Assembly: GCF_028291725.1 (NCBI RefSeq)
Contig: NZ_JAQGNT010000007.1
Coordinates: 62,001-126,000 of the forward strand
From: Hydrocarboniphaga sp.
GTDB lineage: Bacteria; Pseudomonadota; Gammaproteobacteria; Nevskiales; Nevskiaceae
Direction of reading: 5' to 3'
Length of the DNA: 64,000 nt
Shown: piece after piece, positions 1 to 8,424 of the stretch
Layout: the number at the start of each line of letters is the position of its first letter
Position numbering within the stretch: the stretch's first letter is position 1
Program-made: the position numbers and the translations under genes
The notes under the pieces: model-generated
Database searches by the model: none
What the model was told of the DNA's origin: nothing
Seen by the model: the letters and a program-made list of their open reading frames with translations, nothing else

Positions 1-1297
1 CCTGCGTGTCGCCGGCTCCAATGAGGACGTGTTCGCGCCGGCCGCGATCCGCGAGATCCACCGCGCCGCACGCGGTGTACCGCGCCTGATCAACATCCTC
101 TGCGACCGCTCGCTGCTCGGCGCCTACGCGCAGGGCACGCGCCGCGTGACACCGGAGATCGTGCGCAAGGCGGCGGTCGAATCGATCGGCACGGCCAGCG
201 CTGAAACCGGCAGCACGCAAGCGCCGCGCAGGCTGCCGGCGTGGCTGACGTGGCGGCCGACACTGGCGCAGCTGGAGGCAACGCTGGCCGTGGTCGCGCT
301 GATCATCGCGGGATTGCTGCTGTACGAAACCTTCTTCCCGCGCGACGCGAACCCGCCAGCCGTTCAGGTCGCGGCCGCCGAGCCGCAGAAAGCACCCGAA
401 CCAAAGCAAGCCGCAGTACCGCCGCCGGCAGAAGCGGCCAACGCCGCAACCCACAGCCCGGCACCCGCGGAACCCAAGAAGCAGGAAGCCGCGCCACCTG
501 CAGCGCCGCCGGCTGCCACCGTCGCAGGCAGCCCCTCGCCGAAGGCCGAGAAACCGAAAGCCGCGGCGACGCCGCCACCGGCGAAGCCGAACAGCAAGAC
601 CACGCCGCCGGCCACAGCGGCGGCGACAACGCCGGCGGCCGCCACGGACATCGAGACCGCCGCGCCACTGCCGCCACTGCCCGCGAACGCCGATCTGACC
701 ACGCTGCTGCAATCGACGCAGCCGCTGCCGACCGTCGTTAGCCGACTGATCCGGCTGTGGAATCGCGACATCGTCATCGACAAGGGCGCCAACGTTTGCC
801 GCGAGCTGTCGGCGCGTGGGCTCGAGTGCTACAAATCCAATGGCGAATGGGCCGATCTGCGCAACATGAACCGCCCGGCCGTGCTGTCGCTCACCACCGG
901 GCGCGGCGAAGTCCAGCATGTGCTGCTGCGCGGGCTGACCGCCACGTTCGCGACGCTGGACACCGCGCGCGGCACGATCGGCGTCCCGCTCGACCAGCTC
1001 GACGCGCTGTGGAGCGGTGAATTCCTGCTGCTGTGGAAGCGCGAAACCGCAGAGACCTACCTGACACCCGGAGCGCACGGCAGCTCGGTGACCTGGGTGC
1101 GCCGCCGGCTCGCCGAGTTCAACAATGAGCCGGCCTCCGAGCCGGTCTCCGATCACTACGATCAGTCGCTGGTCGATCAGATCAAGCACTTCCAGACTCA
1201 GCGCGGGCTCGACTCCGATGGCGTGATCGGCACGCGCACGCTGATCGCGCTGGGTGAGCGCAGCAGCGGCACGCCGACCCTGGCGGCGCCGCGATGA
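1..1297 (+). CDS. gspA: GspA/ExeA-type secretion ATPase, C-terminal part
   Basis: The reading frame is open from base 2, so the true start lies before the window and only the C-terminal ~431 residues are seen. The first residues (RLINILCDRSLLGAYAQG) match the end of the AAA ATPase module of ExeA/GspA proteins. A transmembrane segment follows (about bases 275-340), then a long Ala/Pro/Lys-rich periplasmic linker, then a C-terminal peptidoglycan-binding domain (about bases 1060-1260, motif VDQIKHFQTQRGLDSDGVIG). In the family, GspA works with GspB to insert the type II secretin through the peptidoglycan. The stop overlaps the gspB start (ATGA). An internal GTG at base 29 is not the real start, because homology continues upstream of it. 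Confidence 0.85.
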   Translation, partial: LRVAGSNEDVFAPAAIREIHRAARGVPRLINILCDRSLLGAYAQGTRRVTPEIVRKAAVESIGTASAETGSTQAPRRLPAWLTWRPTLAQLEATLAVVALIIAGLLLYETFFPRDANPPAVQVAAAEPQKAPEPKQAAVPPPAEAANAATHSPAPAEPKKQEAAPPAAPPAATVAGSPSPKAEKPKAAATPPPAKPNSKTTPPATAAATTPAAATDIETAAPLPPLPANADLTTLLQSTQPLPTVVSRLIRLWNRDIVIDKGANVCRELSARGLECYKSNGEWADLRNMNRPAVLSLTTGRGEVQHVLLRGLTATFATLDTARGTIGVPLDQLDALWSGEFLLLWKRETAETYLTPGAHGSSVTWVRRRLAEFNNEPASEPVSDHYDQSLVDQIKHFQTQRGLDSDGVIGTRTLIALGERSSGTPTLAAPR

Positions 1298-2088
1298 GCT
1301 TCATTCTCGACGCGCTGCGCAAGGCCGAACGCGACCGCAATCTCGGCCAGGCGCCGCGTATCGAAGACGTGGCGCTGGCGCAGGAACGCGGCGCACCGAA
1401 CGCGGGCACCGGATCGCGGCGCTGGCTGCGGATCGTCGGCCTGGTGTTGCTGGTGTCGATCGCGGCGCTGCTGACGATGCTGCTGCTGCGCAGGCCCAAG
1501 CCCGCGGCGACTATTGCGCAGGCGCCGGTCGGCGTCGTCAACGCCACCGTGCGCGGCCCGGCGCGCGTCGAAGCGCCGCCTCCCGCGGCGGCGGCCGAAC
1601 CCGAAGATACCGCCCCGCCGGCTCTGGCTGCCGACGAGGACCTGAGTTCGCTGGACGACCTGTCACAGACCCCGCGCGGCAAGCAGCCGGCTGCCACAGA
1701 CGAAAGCAGCCACATCGTCCGCGAGCAGGATTTCATCGCGCGGCCGGCGACCGCGGAATCCAGCAGCGAGATCGATCCGGTGGTGGTGCCACGGCCCCTG
1801 CCCTCGACGCCGGCGCCGACGCGGCTTTCCTCGTTGACCGAAGGGTCGTCGGACTCCGGCGCGACCCCGCTATTGGAAATGCCGCCCGCTTATCGCGCCG
1901 ATTTCCCGGCGCTGACGGTGGAGGTGCACGTATGGGACAGCGATCCGGCCAAGCGCTTCGTGCTGGTCAACGGCCGGCGCTATTCGGAAGGCGAAACGCT
2001 GGCACAAGGCCCGCGTCTGGCTGAAATCGCGCAAGACGGCCTGGTGCTGGAATATCGCGGCTCGCGGGTGCTGTACTCGCTGCAGTGA
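1294..2088 (+). CDS. gspB: General secretion pathway protein GspB
   Basis: The product of 264 residues opens with MSFILDALRKAERDR, the signature start of GspB. One transmembrane helix (about residues 46-66) separates this short cytoplasmic stretch from an Ala/Pro-rich periplasmic linker. The conserved GspB C-terminal domain follows (about residues 195-264, with VHVWDSDPAKRFVLVNGRRY). GspB is the inner-membrane partner of GspA in type II secretion assembly. Its ATG overlaps the gspA stop by four bases, so the two are cotranscribed and probably translationally coupled. A type A palindromic repeat lies 18 bases after the stop. Confidence 0.92.
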   Translation: MSFILDALRKAERDRNLGQAPRIEDVALAQERGAPNAGTGSRRWLRIVGLVLLVSIAALLTMLLLRRPKPAATIAQAPVGVVNATVRGPARVEAPPPAAAAEPEDTAPPALAADEDLSSLDDLSQTPRGKQPAATDESSHIVREQDFIARPATAESSSEIDPVVVPRPLPSTPAPTRLSSLTEGSSDSGATPLLEMPPAYRADFPALTVEVHVWDSDPAKRFVLVNGRRYSEGETLAQGPRLAEIAQDGLVLEYRGSRVLYSLQ

Positions 2089-2106
2089 ACGCGATCCCCT
2101 AAGCGT

Positions 2107-2192
2107 GTAGGTTGGGGTGAGCGCAGCGAACCCCAACATGGTCGCGGCGCTGGTGGTGATCGTTGGGGTTCGCTGCGCTCACCCCAACCTAC
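2107..2192. repeat. Type A palindromic repeat, copy 1
   Basis: Two arms in inverted orientation: GTAGGTTGGGGTGAGC at the left and its complement GCTCACCCCAACCTAC at the right, around a unique centre. It lies between the convergent gspB gene and a DUF4440-like lipoprotein gene. Four more copies are in the window (31577, 42663, 48252, 63022). It could act as a bidirectional terminator or mRNA-stabilising hairpin. Confidence 0.9.
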
Positions 2193-2206
2193 CCCCAACC
2201 TTGGTT

Positions 2207-2668
2207 CTACTTCTCGCCCTGACAGACGTCGCTGCCCTTGTCGAACACCACGCGCCAGCGGCCCGGTGCTTCGCGGCGCCATATCGAATTGAAAGTGGCG
2301 ACGGTCTTGCCGTCTGCGCCGATGACCGGCCCCGTGCTCAGCGCCAAGTCACCCGAATCCAGCACTTCCACGCGCTTTGGCTCCCATGAGAACGGCGCGT
2401 TCGGCTTGGTGTACAGCGGCTTCCATGCTGCCGCAACCGCGGCCTTGCCGCGCAGCACTTCGTCACCCGAAAAGAACACCGCATCGTCGGCGAGAAAGAC
2501 CGTGAACGCGGCGTGATCACGATCCGCCATGGTCTTGGCGAAGGCTCGCTCGCTGGCGAAAACCTCGGCCTGCAGCGCAGCGCGATCGACCGGCACAGCA
2601 GGCCGCGTCGCGCAGGCGCTGCAAGCCAGCAAGGCGCCGATCACCAGCAGGCGGCGCAGCCGCTTCAT
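2207..2668 (-). CDS. DUF4440/SnoaL-like lipoprotein
   Basis: The product has 153 residues. The N-terminus MKRLRRLLVIGALLACSAC is a lipoprotein signal with LLAC as a plausible lipobox (a second Cys follows). The mature part is a small NTF2-like fold domain of the DUF4440 type: ERAFAKTMADRDHAAFTVFLADDAVF, then W and FNSIWRREAPGRWRVVFDKG near the end. Such domains bind small molecules or are simple enzymes; no substrate can be named. The frame is open further upstream, but this ATG follows the preceding phosphorylase stop with a one-base overlap (TGATG) and begins the signal peptide, so it is preferred. It is probably cotranscribed with that gene. Confidence 0.8.
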   Translation of the reverse strand: MKRLRRLLVIGALLACSACATRPAVPVDRAALQAEVFASERAFAKTMADRDHAAFTVFLADDAVFFSGDEVLRGKAAVAAAWKPLYTKPNAPFSWEPKRVEVLDSGDLALSTGPVIGADGKTVATFNSIWRREAPGRWRVVFDKGSDVCQGEK

Positions 2669-3441
2669 CAGGCGCGCACGCCGACGATCGCCGGCAAGGC
2701 GCGTGACAGGATCATCCGCACTTTCGACATGCCCTGCTCCACCGACTTCTCGATCTCGGCATGGATGCCGCCCTCGCCAATGCCGGCACCCCAGTTCACC
2801 GACACGGCCAGGCAGGCGTAGTCCAGCCCGAGTTCGCGCGCCAGCGGGGCTTCGGGGAAGCTGGTCATGCCAACCATGTCGCAGCCCTCGTGCTGCAGCC
2901 GCCGGATTTCCGCCGGTGTCTCGAGCCGCGGCCCCTGCGTCACGCCCATCACGCCGCGCTCGGCGACGTCCAGGTTCGAGGTACGCGCGGCATCGATCAG
3001 ATGCTTGCGCAACCGCGCACTGTAGGGCTCGTTCATTTCGACATGATGCAGTTCCCAACCGTCGCCGCCGTCGGAATAGGTGTGCTCACGGCCCGAGGTG
3101 TAGTCGATCGCGTCGTCCGGCACGCCGACCGCGGCCGGCGGATACCAATGCGTGATGCCACCGACCGCGGCGATCGCGATGATGTCGGTGATGCCGGCCT
3201 CGCGCAGCGCCCACAGGTTGGCCCGGTAGTTGATCCGGTGCGGCGGGATCTTGTGGCCCTCGCCGTGCCGCGCCAGAAAACAGGCGCGCACGCCGTAGAC
3301 GCGGCCGAACAGCAGCGGCGCGGACGGCGGGCCGTAGGGCGTTGTCGCCTGGATGCGCTGGTCGATCTCCAGGCCCGGCCACTGGTTCATGCCGGTGCCG
3401 CCGATGACGGCGATGCGGGGGTTGTTGCGGGGTTCGCTCAT
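2668..3441 (-). CDS. S-methyl-5'-thioinosine/thioadenosine phosphorylase
   Basis: The product has 257 residues and belongs to the MTA phosphorylase branch of the purine nucleoside phosphorylase family. Visible motifs are AVIGGTGMNQW (phosphate loop), FLARHGEGHKIPPHRINYRAN, and MTSFPEAPLARELGLDYACLAVSVNWGAG near the C-terminus. Pseudomonas-type enzymes of this group act on methylthioinosine, giving hypoxanthine and methylthioribose 1-phosphate. The next gene upstream encodes hypoxanthine phosphoribosyltransferase, which would use that hypoxanthine, so the inosine specificity is preferred by context. True MTA phosphorylase activity cannot be excluded from sequence. A type C repeat separates this gene from hpt. 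Confidence 0.88.
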   Translation of the reverse strand: MSEPRNNPRIAVIGGTGMNQWPGLEIDQRIQATTPYGPPSAPLLFGRVYGVRACFLARHGEGHKIPPHRINYRANLWALREAGITDIIAIAAVGGITHWYPPAAVGVPDDAIDYTSGREHTYSDGGDGWELHHVEMNEPYSARLRKHLIDAARTSNLDVAERGVMGVTQGPRLETPAEIRRLQHEGCDMVGMTSFPEAPLARELGLDYACLAVSVNWGAGIGEGGIHAEIEKSVEQGMSKVRMILSRALPAIVGVRA

Positions 3442-3469
3442 GAGTCCTGCCTCAAAAAAACTTCCGGAC

Positions 3470-3539
3470 CTGTGGGAGCGGTCCTTGACCGCGATTGTGT
3501 CGGTGAAGCCTCGATCGCGGTCAAGGACCGCTCCTACAG
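3470..3539. repeat. Type C palindromic repeat, copy 1
   Basis: Inverted arms GTGGGAGCGGTCCTTGACCG and CGGTCAAGGACCGCTCCTAC surround a short unique spacer. The element lies between hpt and the phosphorylase gene within a minus-strand operon, so it would be transcribed as a hairpin. Related copies are near 37700-37780 and 52501-52570. Confidence 0.9.
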
Positions 3540-3560
3540 TTGGGATAGCGAGTTCCCTCG

Positions 3561-4157
3561 CTACATGCCCTTGACCGCATAAATCGCCGGCAATTGGCGC
3601 CAGTATTCCTTGTAGTCCATACCGCAGCCGAACACGTAACGATCCTCGACGGTCACGCCGACGAACTCCGCGACCGCGCCGGGCGCGCGCCGGTTGTGGA
3701 GCTTCTCGCAGGTGACCGCGACCGAAAAACTCGCGGGCTGGAATTCGAGCAGAGCCTTGCGAATCGCGACCAGCGTATAGCCCTCGTCGAGAATGTCGTC
3801 GATCACCAGCACGTGGCGGCCGCTGAGGCGCTTGGCCTCGGGCTGGCGCTTCCACACCAGGCCGCCGCCGGTGGTCGCGCCGCGATAGCGCGTGGCATGC
3901 AGATAGTCCTGCTCGAACGCGAAATTCAGGCGGCTGACGATCTCCGCGGTCGGGATCAGGCCGCCATTCATCACTGTCAGGATCAGCGGATTGTGCTCGG
4001 CATATTTGGCGCTGATCTCGTGGCCGAGGCGGTCGTACGCGGCCTGTACCGCGGCGGCGCTTTGCAGGCAATCGGCTTCGGCGAGTACCGCGCGCGCTTC
4101 TGCGAGATTGGCCTCGGTCTGCTTCTGCAGATCGACATGCGGGGTTTTGGGTTTCAT
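3561..4157 (-). CDS. hpt: Hypoxanthine-guanine phosphoribosyltransferase
   Basis: The 198-residue product has the type I phosphoribosyltransferase PRPP loop HVLVIDDILDEGYTL and the hood and C-terminal elements of HPRTs (LTVMNGGLIPTAEIV near residue 60, RYVFGCGMDYKEYWRQLPAIYAV at the end). It converts hypoxanthine or guanine plus PRPP to IMP or GMP in the cytoplasm. The chosen ATG overlaps the nagZ stop (ATGA). The frame is open further upstream inside nagZ but shows no homology there. With the downstream methylthioinosine phosphorylase it forms a purine salvage pair. Confidence 0.95.
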   Translation of the reverse strand: MKPKTPHVDLQKQTEANLAEARAVLAEADCLQSAAAVQAAYDRLGHEISAKYAEHNPLILTVMNGGLIPTAEIVSRLNFAFEQDYLHATRYRGATTGGGLVWKRQPEAKRLSGRHVLVIDDILDEGYTLVAIRKALLEFQPASFSVAVTCEKLHNRRAPGAVAEFVGVTVEDRYVFGCGMDYKEYWRQLPAIYAVKGM

Positions 4158-5137
4158 GTGCTGCCAGTCTCCTGTCGATACAGCGCGGCCAGTCTCTGCG
4201 AACTGCTGCGCCTCGATTTCACATCCTTCAATGCGTCGAGCAGCGCGACGCAGGCCGCGCGGTCGTTGCATACCGGCAGCATGTCGCAGCCAGCATGCAG
4301 CGCCAGTCGCGCACGCTCCTCCATGTTGCCGACGACGGCAGCGCCGTTCATCGACAGGTCGTCGCAAAAAATCGCGCCGCGAAAAGCCAGCTTGCGGCGC
4401 AGCACGCTCATGATCCACTTGCGCGACAGCGAGGCCGGCGTCGCATCCAGCGCGGTGTAGCGCACGTGCGCCATCATCAGCGACTCGATGCCGTCGTCGA
4501 TCAGCGCCTTGAACGGCACCAGATCCAGAGCCTCGATCAGCTTCATCGCACGACGGTCGACCGGCAGCTCCAGATGCGAGTCGGCGACGACATTGCCATG
4601 CCCCGGAAAGTGCTTGCCGGTGGACGCCAGGCCCGCGCTGCGCAAGCCGGCGCGCAGCGCGCGCGCCAGTGCAATCACCACCTGCGGATCGCCGGAGAAA
4701 GCACGGTCGCCGATGACTTGGCTGATGCCGGTGTCGACGTCGAGCACCGGAGCGAAACTCAGGTCGATGCCGTAGCCCGCCAGTTCACGGCCAAGAGTCG
4801 CGCCCCAGTGTTGTGCCTCGATGCAGGCGCGCGGTGCGTCTTCCAGATACAGGCGGCCCAGCGTCGCCATCGCCGGCACGCGGGTGAAGCCGACGCGGAA
4901 GCGCTGTACGCGCCCGCCTTCGTGATCCACCGCCAGCAGCAGGCGCGGCGCGGACGGCGCGGACTTCAGCGCGAGCAAGTCCTTGCACAGCGCCGCGAGC
5001 TGGACCGGGTCGCGATAATTGCGCGTGAACAGGATGACGCCGCCGACCAGCGGATGACGCAAGACCTCGCGGTCCTCCGCGGTGAGTTCCTGGCCGGGGA
5101 TGTCGGCCATGATCGGGCCGATGAGTTGTGAGGGCAT
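4154..5137 (-). CDS. nagZ: Beta-N-acetylhexosaminidase NagZ
   Basis: The 327-residue glycoside hydrolase family 3 protein has the family signature KHFPGHGNVVADSHLELP (about residues 170-187) and the catalytic Asp region FCDDLSMNGA. NagZ removes N-acetylglucosamine from anhydromuropeptides during cytoplasmic peptidoglycan recycling. Length is close to the usual ~340. There is no signal peptide, as expected. It is followed by hpt with a four-base overlap and preceded by an L,D-transpeptidase gene 34 bases away, so cell-wall and salvage functions are grouped in one minus-strand run. Confidence 0.95.
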   Translation of the reverse strand: MPSQLIGPIMADIPGQELTAEDREVLRHPLVGGVILFTRNYRDPVQLAALCKDLLALKSAPSAPRLLLAVDHEGGRVQRFRVGFTRVPAMATLGRLYLEDAPRACIEAQHWGATLGRELAGYGIDLSFAPVLDVDTGISQVIGDRAFSGDPQVVIALARALRAGLRSAGLASTGKHFPGHGNVVADSHLELPVDRRAMKLIEALDLVPFKALIDDGIESLMMAHVRYTALDATPASLSRKWIMSVLRRKLAFRGAIFCDDLSMNGAAVVGNMEERARLALHAGCDMLPVCNDRAACVALLDALKDVKSRRSSSQRLAALYRQETGST

Positions 5138-5171
5138 ACCAGTGCGGCTCGGTGGTGATCGTTTTGATTCG

Positions 5172-5663
5172 TTATTCGTGTAGCAGCACGCACGTTCCGA
5201 CCGTCACTTGATCGAACAACGCGATGATGTCGTCGTTGGCCATGCGCACGCAGCCATGCGAGCCCGGCGTGCCCAGTGCGCAGACTGAGGGTGCACCGTG
5301 AAGGTAGATGTAGCGGCGGAACGTATCGACGCAGCCAAGACGGTTGCGGCCGCGCTCCAGGCCCGACAGCCACAGGATGCGTGTCAGTATCCAGTCGCGC
5401 TGCGGATAGGCCGCGTGCAACTCGGGCGACCACACTTCGCCGGTCGCGCGGCGGCCGCGAAACACGCTGCCGCCGGGAGCACCGGCACCGATACGCGCAC
5501 GCACCACATGCAGGCCCCGCGGTGTCATGCCGGAGCCCTGGATCTCGCCGATGCCGTTGGCGCCGCTGGACACCGCGAAGTCATGCAGCGTCCTGCCTTC
5601 GCGCAGCAGCCGGAGCCGCTGGCGCCTCAGGTCGATATGAATCTCAGGATTGCCAGCTTGCAT
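5172..5663 (-). CDS. YkuD-family L,D-transpeptidase
   Basis: The 163-residue protein is essentially a bare YkuD catalytic domain. It starts EIHIDLRRQRLRLL and ends with the catalytic signature YLHG...GSHGCVRMANDDI, including the nucleophilic Cys. The family makes 3-3 peptidoglycan crosslinks or attaches proteins to the wall. No signal peptide or membrane anchor is visible from this start, which is odd for an enzyme whose substrate is periplasmic. The ATG lies 20 bases inside the end of the preceding CYTH gene, implying coupled translation. An upstream in-frame start would be antisense-free but shows no homology. Confidence 0.85.
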   Translation of the reverse strand: MQAGNPEIHIDLRRQRLRLLREGRTLHDFAVSSGANGIGEIQGSGMTPRGLHVVRARIGAGAPGGSVFRGRRATGEVWSPELHAAYPQRDWILTRILWLSGLERGRNRLGCVDTFRRYIYLHGAPSVCALGTPGSHGCVRMANDDIIALFDQVTVGTCVLLHE

Positions 5664-6117
5664 ACGGGTGGCTGGCCAGCGCGTTGTTGTAATAGCGGCG
5701 TTCCTGCGTGACCTCGCTGCCGATCCATGCCGGCCGGTCGAAAGCCTGCTCCTCGGAATCCAATTCGATCTCGGCCACCACCAAGCCGGCGTTGTCGCCT
5801 TCGAATTCGTCGACTTCCCACAGATGGCCCGCATGGTTCACGTAGTGGCGCGTTTTCAGAATCAGGCCGCGGCACAGCGTGTTGATCATCTGCTCGGCCT
5901 CGATCGCCGGGATCGTGTATTCGTATTCGGCGCGCGACATGCCGACGATCGCCTGCTTGACGTTGAGCTTGCCGATGTCGCCCTCAACGCGCACGCGCAC
6001 CGAGGCCGGCGCATCCAGTTCGGTCAGGTAGCCGTGGCGCATGGCGATGCGCTTGTGAGCCTGCGCGCGCCAGCCGTCACCGGTGACCAGGAACTTGCGT
6101 TCGATTTCAAGCGGCAT
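5644..6117 (-). CDS. CYTH domain protein (triphosphatase-like)
   Basis: The 157-residue product begins MPLEIERKFLV, the diagnostic ExExK motif of CYTH (triphosphate tunnel) proteins. Other conserved strands are visible (VRVRVEGDIGKLNVKQA, LILKTRHYV, WEVDEFEGDNAGLVVAEIEL). Bacterial relatives hydrolyse inorganic triphosphate or make cAMP; the short single-domain form points to a triphosphatase-like enzyme, but the reaction is not fixed by sequence. The ATG is preceded by type E repeat DNA. It overlaps the L,D-transpeptidase gene by 20 bases. Confidence 0.88.
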   Translation of the reverse strand: MPLEIERKFLVTGDGWRAQAHKRIAMRHGYLTELDAPASVRVRVEGDIGKLNVKQAIVGMSRAEYEYTIPAIEAEQMINTLCRGLILKTRHYVNHAGHLWEVDEFEGDNAGLVVAEIELDSEEQAFDRPAWIGSEVTQERRYYNNALASHPYASWQS

Positions 6118-6163
6118 GGGAAAGGATCGTGGCGGCGAAAGCCCATTGTAAGGCTTTGCGGGC

Positions 6164-6270
6164 CTCCTTCCCCCGCGTGCGGCGGAAGGCCGGGATGGGG
6201 GCGTGCCGAAAAAGAGCAGCGCCGCGACGAATGCCCCCACCCTAGCCCTCCCCCGCGTGCGGGGGAGGGA
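6164..6270. repeat. Type E GC-rich palindromic repeat, copy 1
   Basis: Consists of two small hairpins, CCCCCGCGTGCGGCGG at the left and CTCCCCCGCGTGCGGGGGAG at the right, joined by a spacer containing GATGGGGGCG and its near-complement GCCCCCACCCTAG. It lies between rlmD (stop) and the CYTH gene (start). Other copies are at 8425-8584 and, in reverse orientation, 59025-59133. Confidence 0.88.
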
Positions 6271-6293
6271 ATTTCATTTGGGATTTTGCGCGT

Positions 6294-7616
6294 TCAAACC
6301 CGTTCGAACAGCGCCATGCTTTCCACATGCGCGGTGTGCGGGAACATGTCCATCACGCCGGCGCGAACCAGGCGGTAGCCGTGTTCGCGCACCAGCAGGC
6401 CAGCGTCGCGCGCCAAGGTGCCCGGGTGGCAGGATACGTACAGCAGGCGCGGTGCCCGGAGTTTGCCGAGCAGCGGCAGGATCTCCTGCGCGCCGGCGCG
6501 CGGCGGGTCGAGCAGTACGGCGTCGTACTGCGCATGCGCCCACGGCGCCTCGGCCTGCGGCTCGAACAGGTTGGCGCGCGAAAATTCGATCTCGAGCCCC
6601 AGCCGCTGCGCGTTGTCGCGAGCGCGTTGCACCAGCGCGTCCTCGCCCTCGACCGCGTGCACCCGCGCGCCGGCGCGCGCCAACGGAATCGAGAAATTGC
6701 CCAGGCCGCTGAACAGTTCGAGCACGTGCTCGCCGGGCTGCGGCGCCAGCCAGTCCATCGCCTGCGCCACCGCCTTGCGGCTTAATTCGGCATTGACCTG
6801 GATGAAATCGGTGGGCCGGAAATGCAGGCGATCGGGCTCCTGCAGCGGCGCATAGCTCAGTTCGCGTGGCACACCGAGCGCCGCGACCGTGTCCGGGCCG
6901 CCGGGCTGCAGATACAGATCGACATCGTGTTCACGCGCGAACGCGTGGAGCTGCTCGAGGTCCTGCGCGTCCGGCGGCGACATCACGCGCAACACCAGCG
7001 CGACGGTCTCGGCGGATGTGGCGACTTCGATCTGCGGCAACTGCGAACGGATCGTGAGACCGGCGATCAGCTTGCCGAGATCGCGCAGCTTCTCGCCGAC
7101 TCTGGGATCGAGCACCACGCAGGACTCCAGCGCCGCCAGGAACGAACTCTCGCGTTCGCGGAAACCGACCAGCGCGGTGTTGTGCCGGGTGACGTACTTC
7201 GCGCCCAGCCGCGCGCGGCGCCGGTAACCCCAGATCGGCCCGGTCAGCGGCTCGGCGACCACGTCAGGCGTGACTTTGCCGATCCGCGCGAGCGCCTCGA
7301 TCAGCTGCTTCTGCTTGTAGCGGATCTGCGCCTGCGGTGCGAGATGCTGCAGCGCGCAGCCGCCGCATACGCCGAAGTGTTTGCACAGCGGCGTGACGCG
7401 GTCCGGCGACGGCTGCTCGACACCGAGGGTCTGGCCTTCGTCCATTTCGCGCGACATGCGCGTGTAGCGGAAGCGCACGCGCTCGCCCGGCAGCGCATCG
7501 GCGACGAACAGCACCTTGCCATCGATGCGCGCGACACCGCGGCCGTCTTCGGCGAGGTCGCTCACATCGGCAAAGAATTCGCCGGCGGGCGGCGGCTTGC
7601 GGCGGTGGCGCGCCAT
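6294..7616 (-). CDS. rlmD: 23S rRNA (uracil-1939-C5)-methyltransferase RlmD
   Basis: The 440-residue protein starts with a TRAM domain (DLAEDGRGVARIDGKVLFVADALPGERV, about residues 18-70). Four Cys that bind a [4Fe-4S] cluster follow (CKHFGVCGGC and an upstream or downstream partner). The C-terminal half is an AdoMet methyltransferase (LELFSGLGNFSIPLA) with the catalytic Cys in LLYVSCHPGTLARD. It methylates U1939 of 23S rRNA. Size matches E. coli RlmD (433). The downstream exonuclease gene lies upstream in transcription by 12 bases. Confidence 0.96.
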   Translation of the reverse strand: MARHRRKPPPAGEFFADVSDLAEDGRGVARIDGKVLFVADALPGERVRFRYTRMSREMDEGQTLGVEQPSPDRVTPLCKHFGVCGGCALQHLAPQAQIRYKQKQLIEALARIGKVTPDVVAEPLTGPIWGYRRRARLGAKYVTRHNTALVGFRERESSFLAALESCVVLDPRVGEKLRDLGKLIAGLTIRSQLPQIEVATSAETVALVLRVMSPPDAQDLEQLHAFAREHDVDLYLQPGGPDTVAALGVPRELSYAPLQEPDRLHFRPTDFIQVNAELSRKAVAQAMDWLAPQPGEHVLELFSGLGNFSIPLARAGARVHAVEGEDALVQRARDNAQRLGLEIEFSRANLFEPQAEAPWAHAQYDAVLLDPPRAGAQEILPLLGKLRAPRLLYVSCHPGTLARDAGLLVREHGYRLVRAGVMDMFPHTAHVESMALFERV

Positions 7617-7628
7617 CAGCCTTCAAAC

Positions 7629-8417
7629 TCAATGATCAAAATCGGGGTTCCAGGCGACGGCGAATTCCGACCAGTGCGGCTCGTCGGATGCGGCCAGGTA
7701 ATCGCGAACGCGGTCGAGTTCGTCGTCGAGTTCCTCGGCGCTGAGGATGCCGCGCATGCGCTGGAATTTCAGGTAGACCAGCCAGGTGTTCAGCACGTCG
7801 GTTTCGCAATACGCGCGGATGTCGGCAACGCCGCCGGCACGCCAGGCGTCGAATACTTTCGAGCCGTCCATGCCGAGCTTGCCGGGGAAGCCGAGCAGCA
7901 CCGCGATCTCGTGCAGCGGCGCGTTGTTGCGGCCGCTGTACAGCGCCAGCACGTCCATCAGATCGGTGTGTTTGAACTCGTAGCGCTTGAGGTAGTTGTT
8001 CCACTTGCTGTCGCGGTCGAACAGGCCGTTGTCCCAATACGCCTTGGCCTGCACGCCGTGCACCAGCGCGCGGTAATGCAGCACCGGCAGATCGAAACCG
8101 CCGCCGTTCCACGACACCAGCGTCGGCTTGTAGCGCTCGATGCCGTCGAAGAAGCGCTGCACCAGCTCGGCCTCGCCGGCGCTCTCGTCGCCGAGCGACC
8201 AGATGCGCAAGTCGGAGGCCGTGCGCAGCACGCAGGAGATCGCGACGATGCGCTGCAGATGCGCCGGCATGAAGTCATTGCCGCGCGCGGCCAGCCGCAG
8301 CGTGCGCATCGCCAGCCAGACTTCCTCGTCGCTGGCGTTCGGCAGCTCGTGGATGCGCCGCGCACCCTCGATGTCGGGGATGGTCTCGATGTCGAAGACC
8401 AGGGTGGTGTCGGTCAT
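7629..8417 (-). CDS. Predicted 3'-5' exonuclease (DNA_pol_B_exo2 type)
   Basis: The 262-residue protein has the DEDD exonuclease pattern: VFDIETIPD near the N-terminus, LVSWNGGGFDLPVL in the middle, and YCETDVLNTWLVYL near residue 215. This belongs to the PF10108-type family of predicted PolB-like 3'-5' exonucleases. A role in DNA or RNA end processing is inferred from the fold only. The ATG is 8 bases from the type E repeat, within which its promoter or leader must lie. It is followed by rlmD after 12 bases, suggesting an operon. Confidence 0.85.
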   Translation of the reverse strand: MTDTTLVFDIETIPDIEGARRIHELPNASDEEVWLAMRTLRLAARGNDFMPAHLQRIVAISCVLRTASDLRIWSLGDESAGEAELVQRFFDGIERYKPTLVSWNGGGFDLPVLHYRALVHGVQAKAYWDNGLFDRDSKWNNYLKRYEFKHTDLMDVLALYSGRNNAPLHEIAVLLGFPGKLGMDGSKVFDAWRAGGVADIRAYCETDVLNTWLVYLKFQRMRGILSAEELDDELDRVRDYLAASDEPHWSEFAVAWNPDFDH

Positions 8418-8424
8418 GGGTTTG

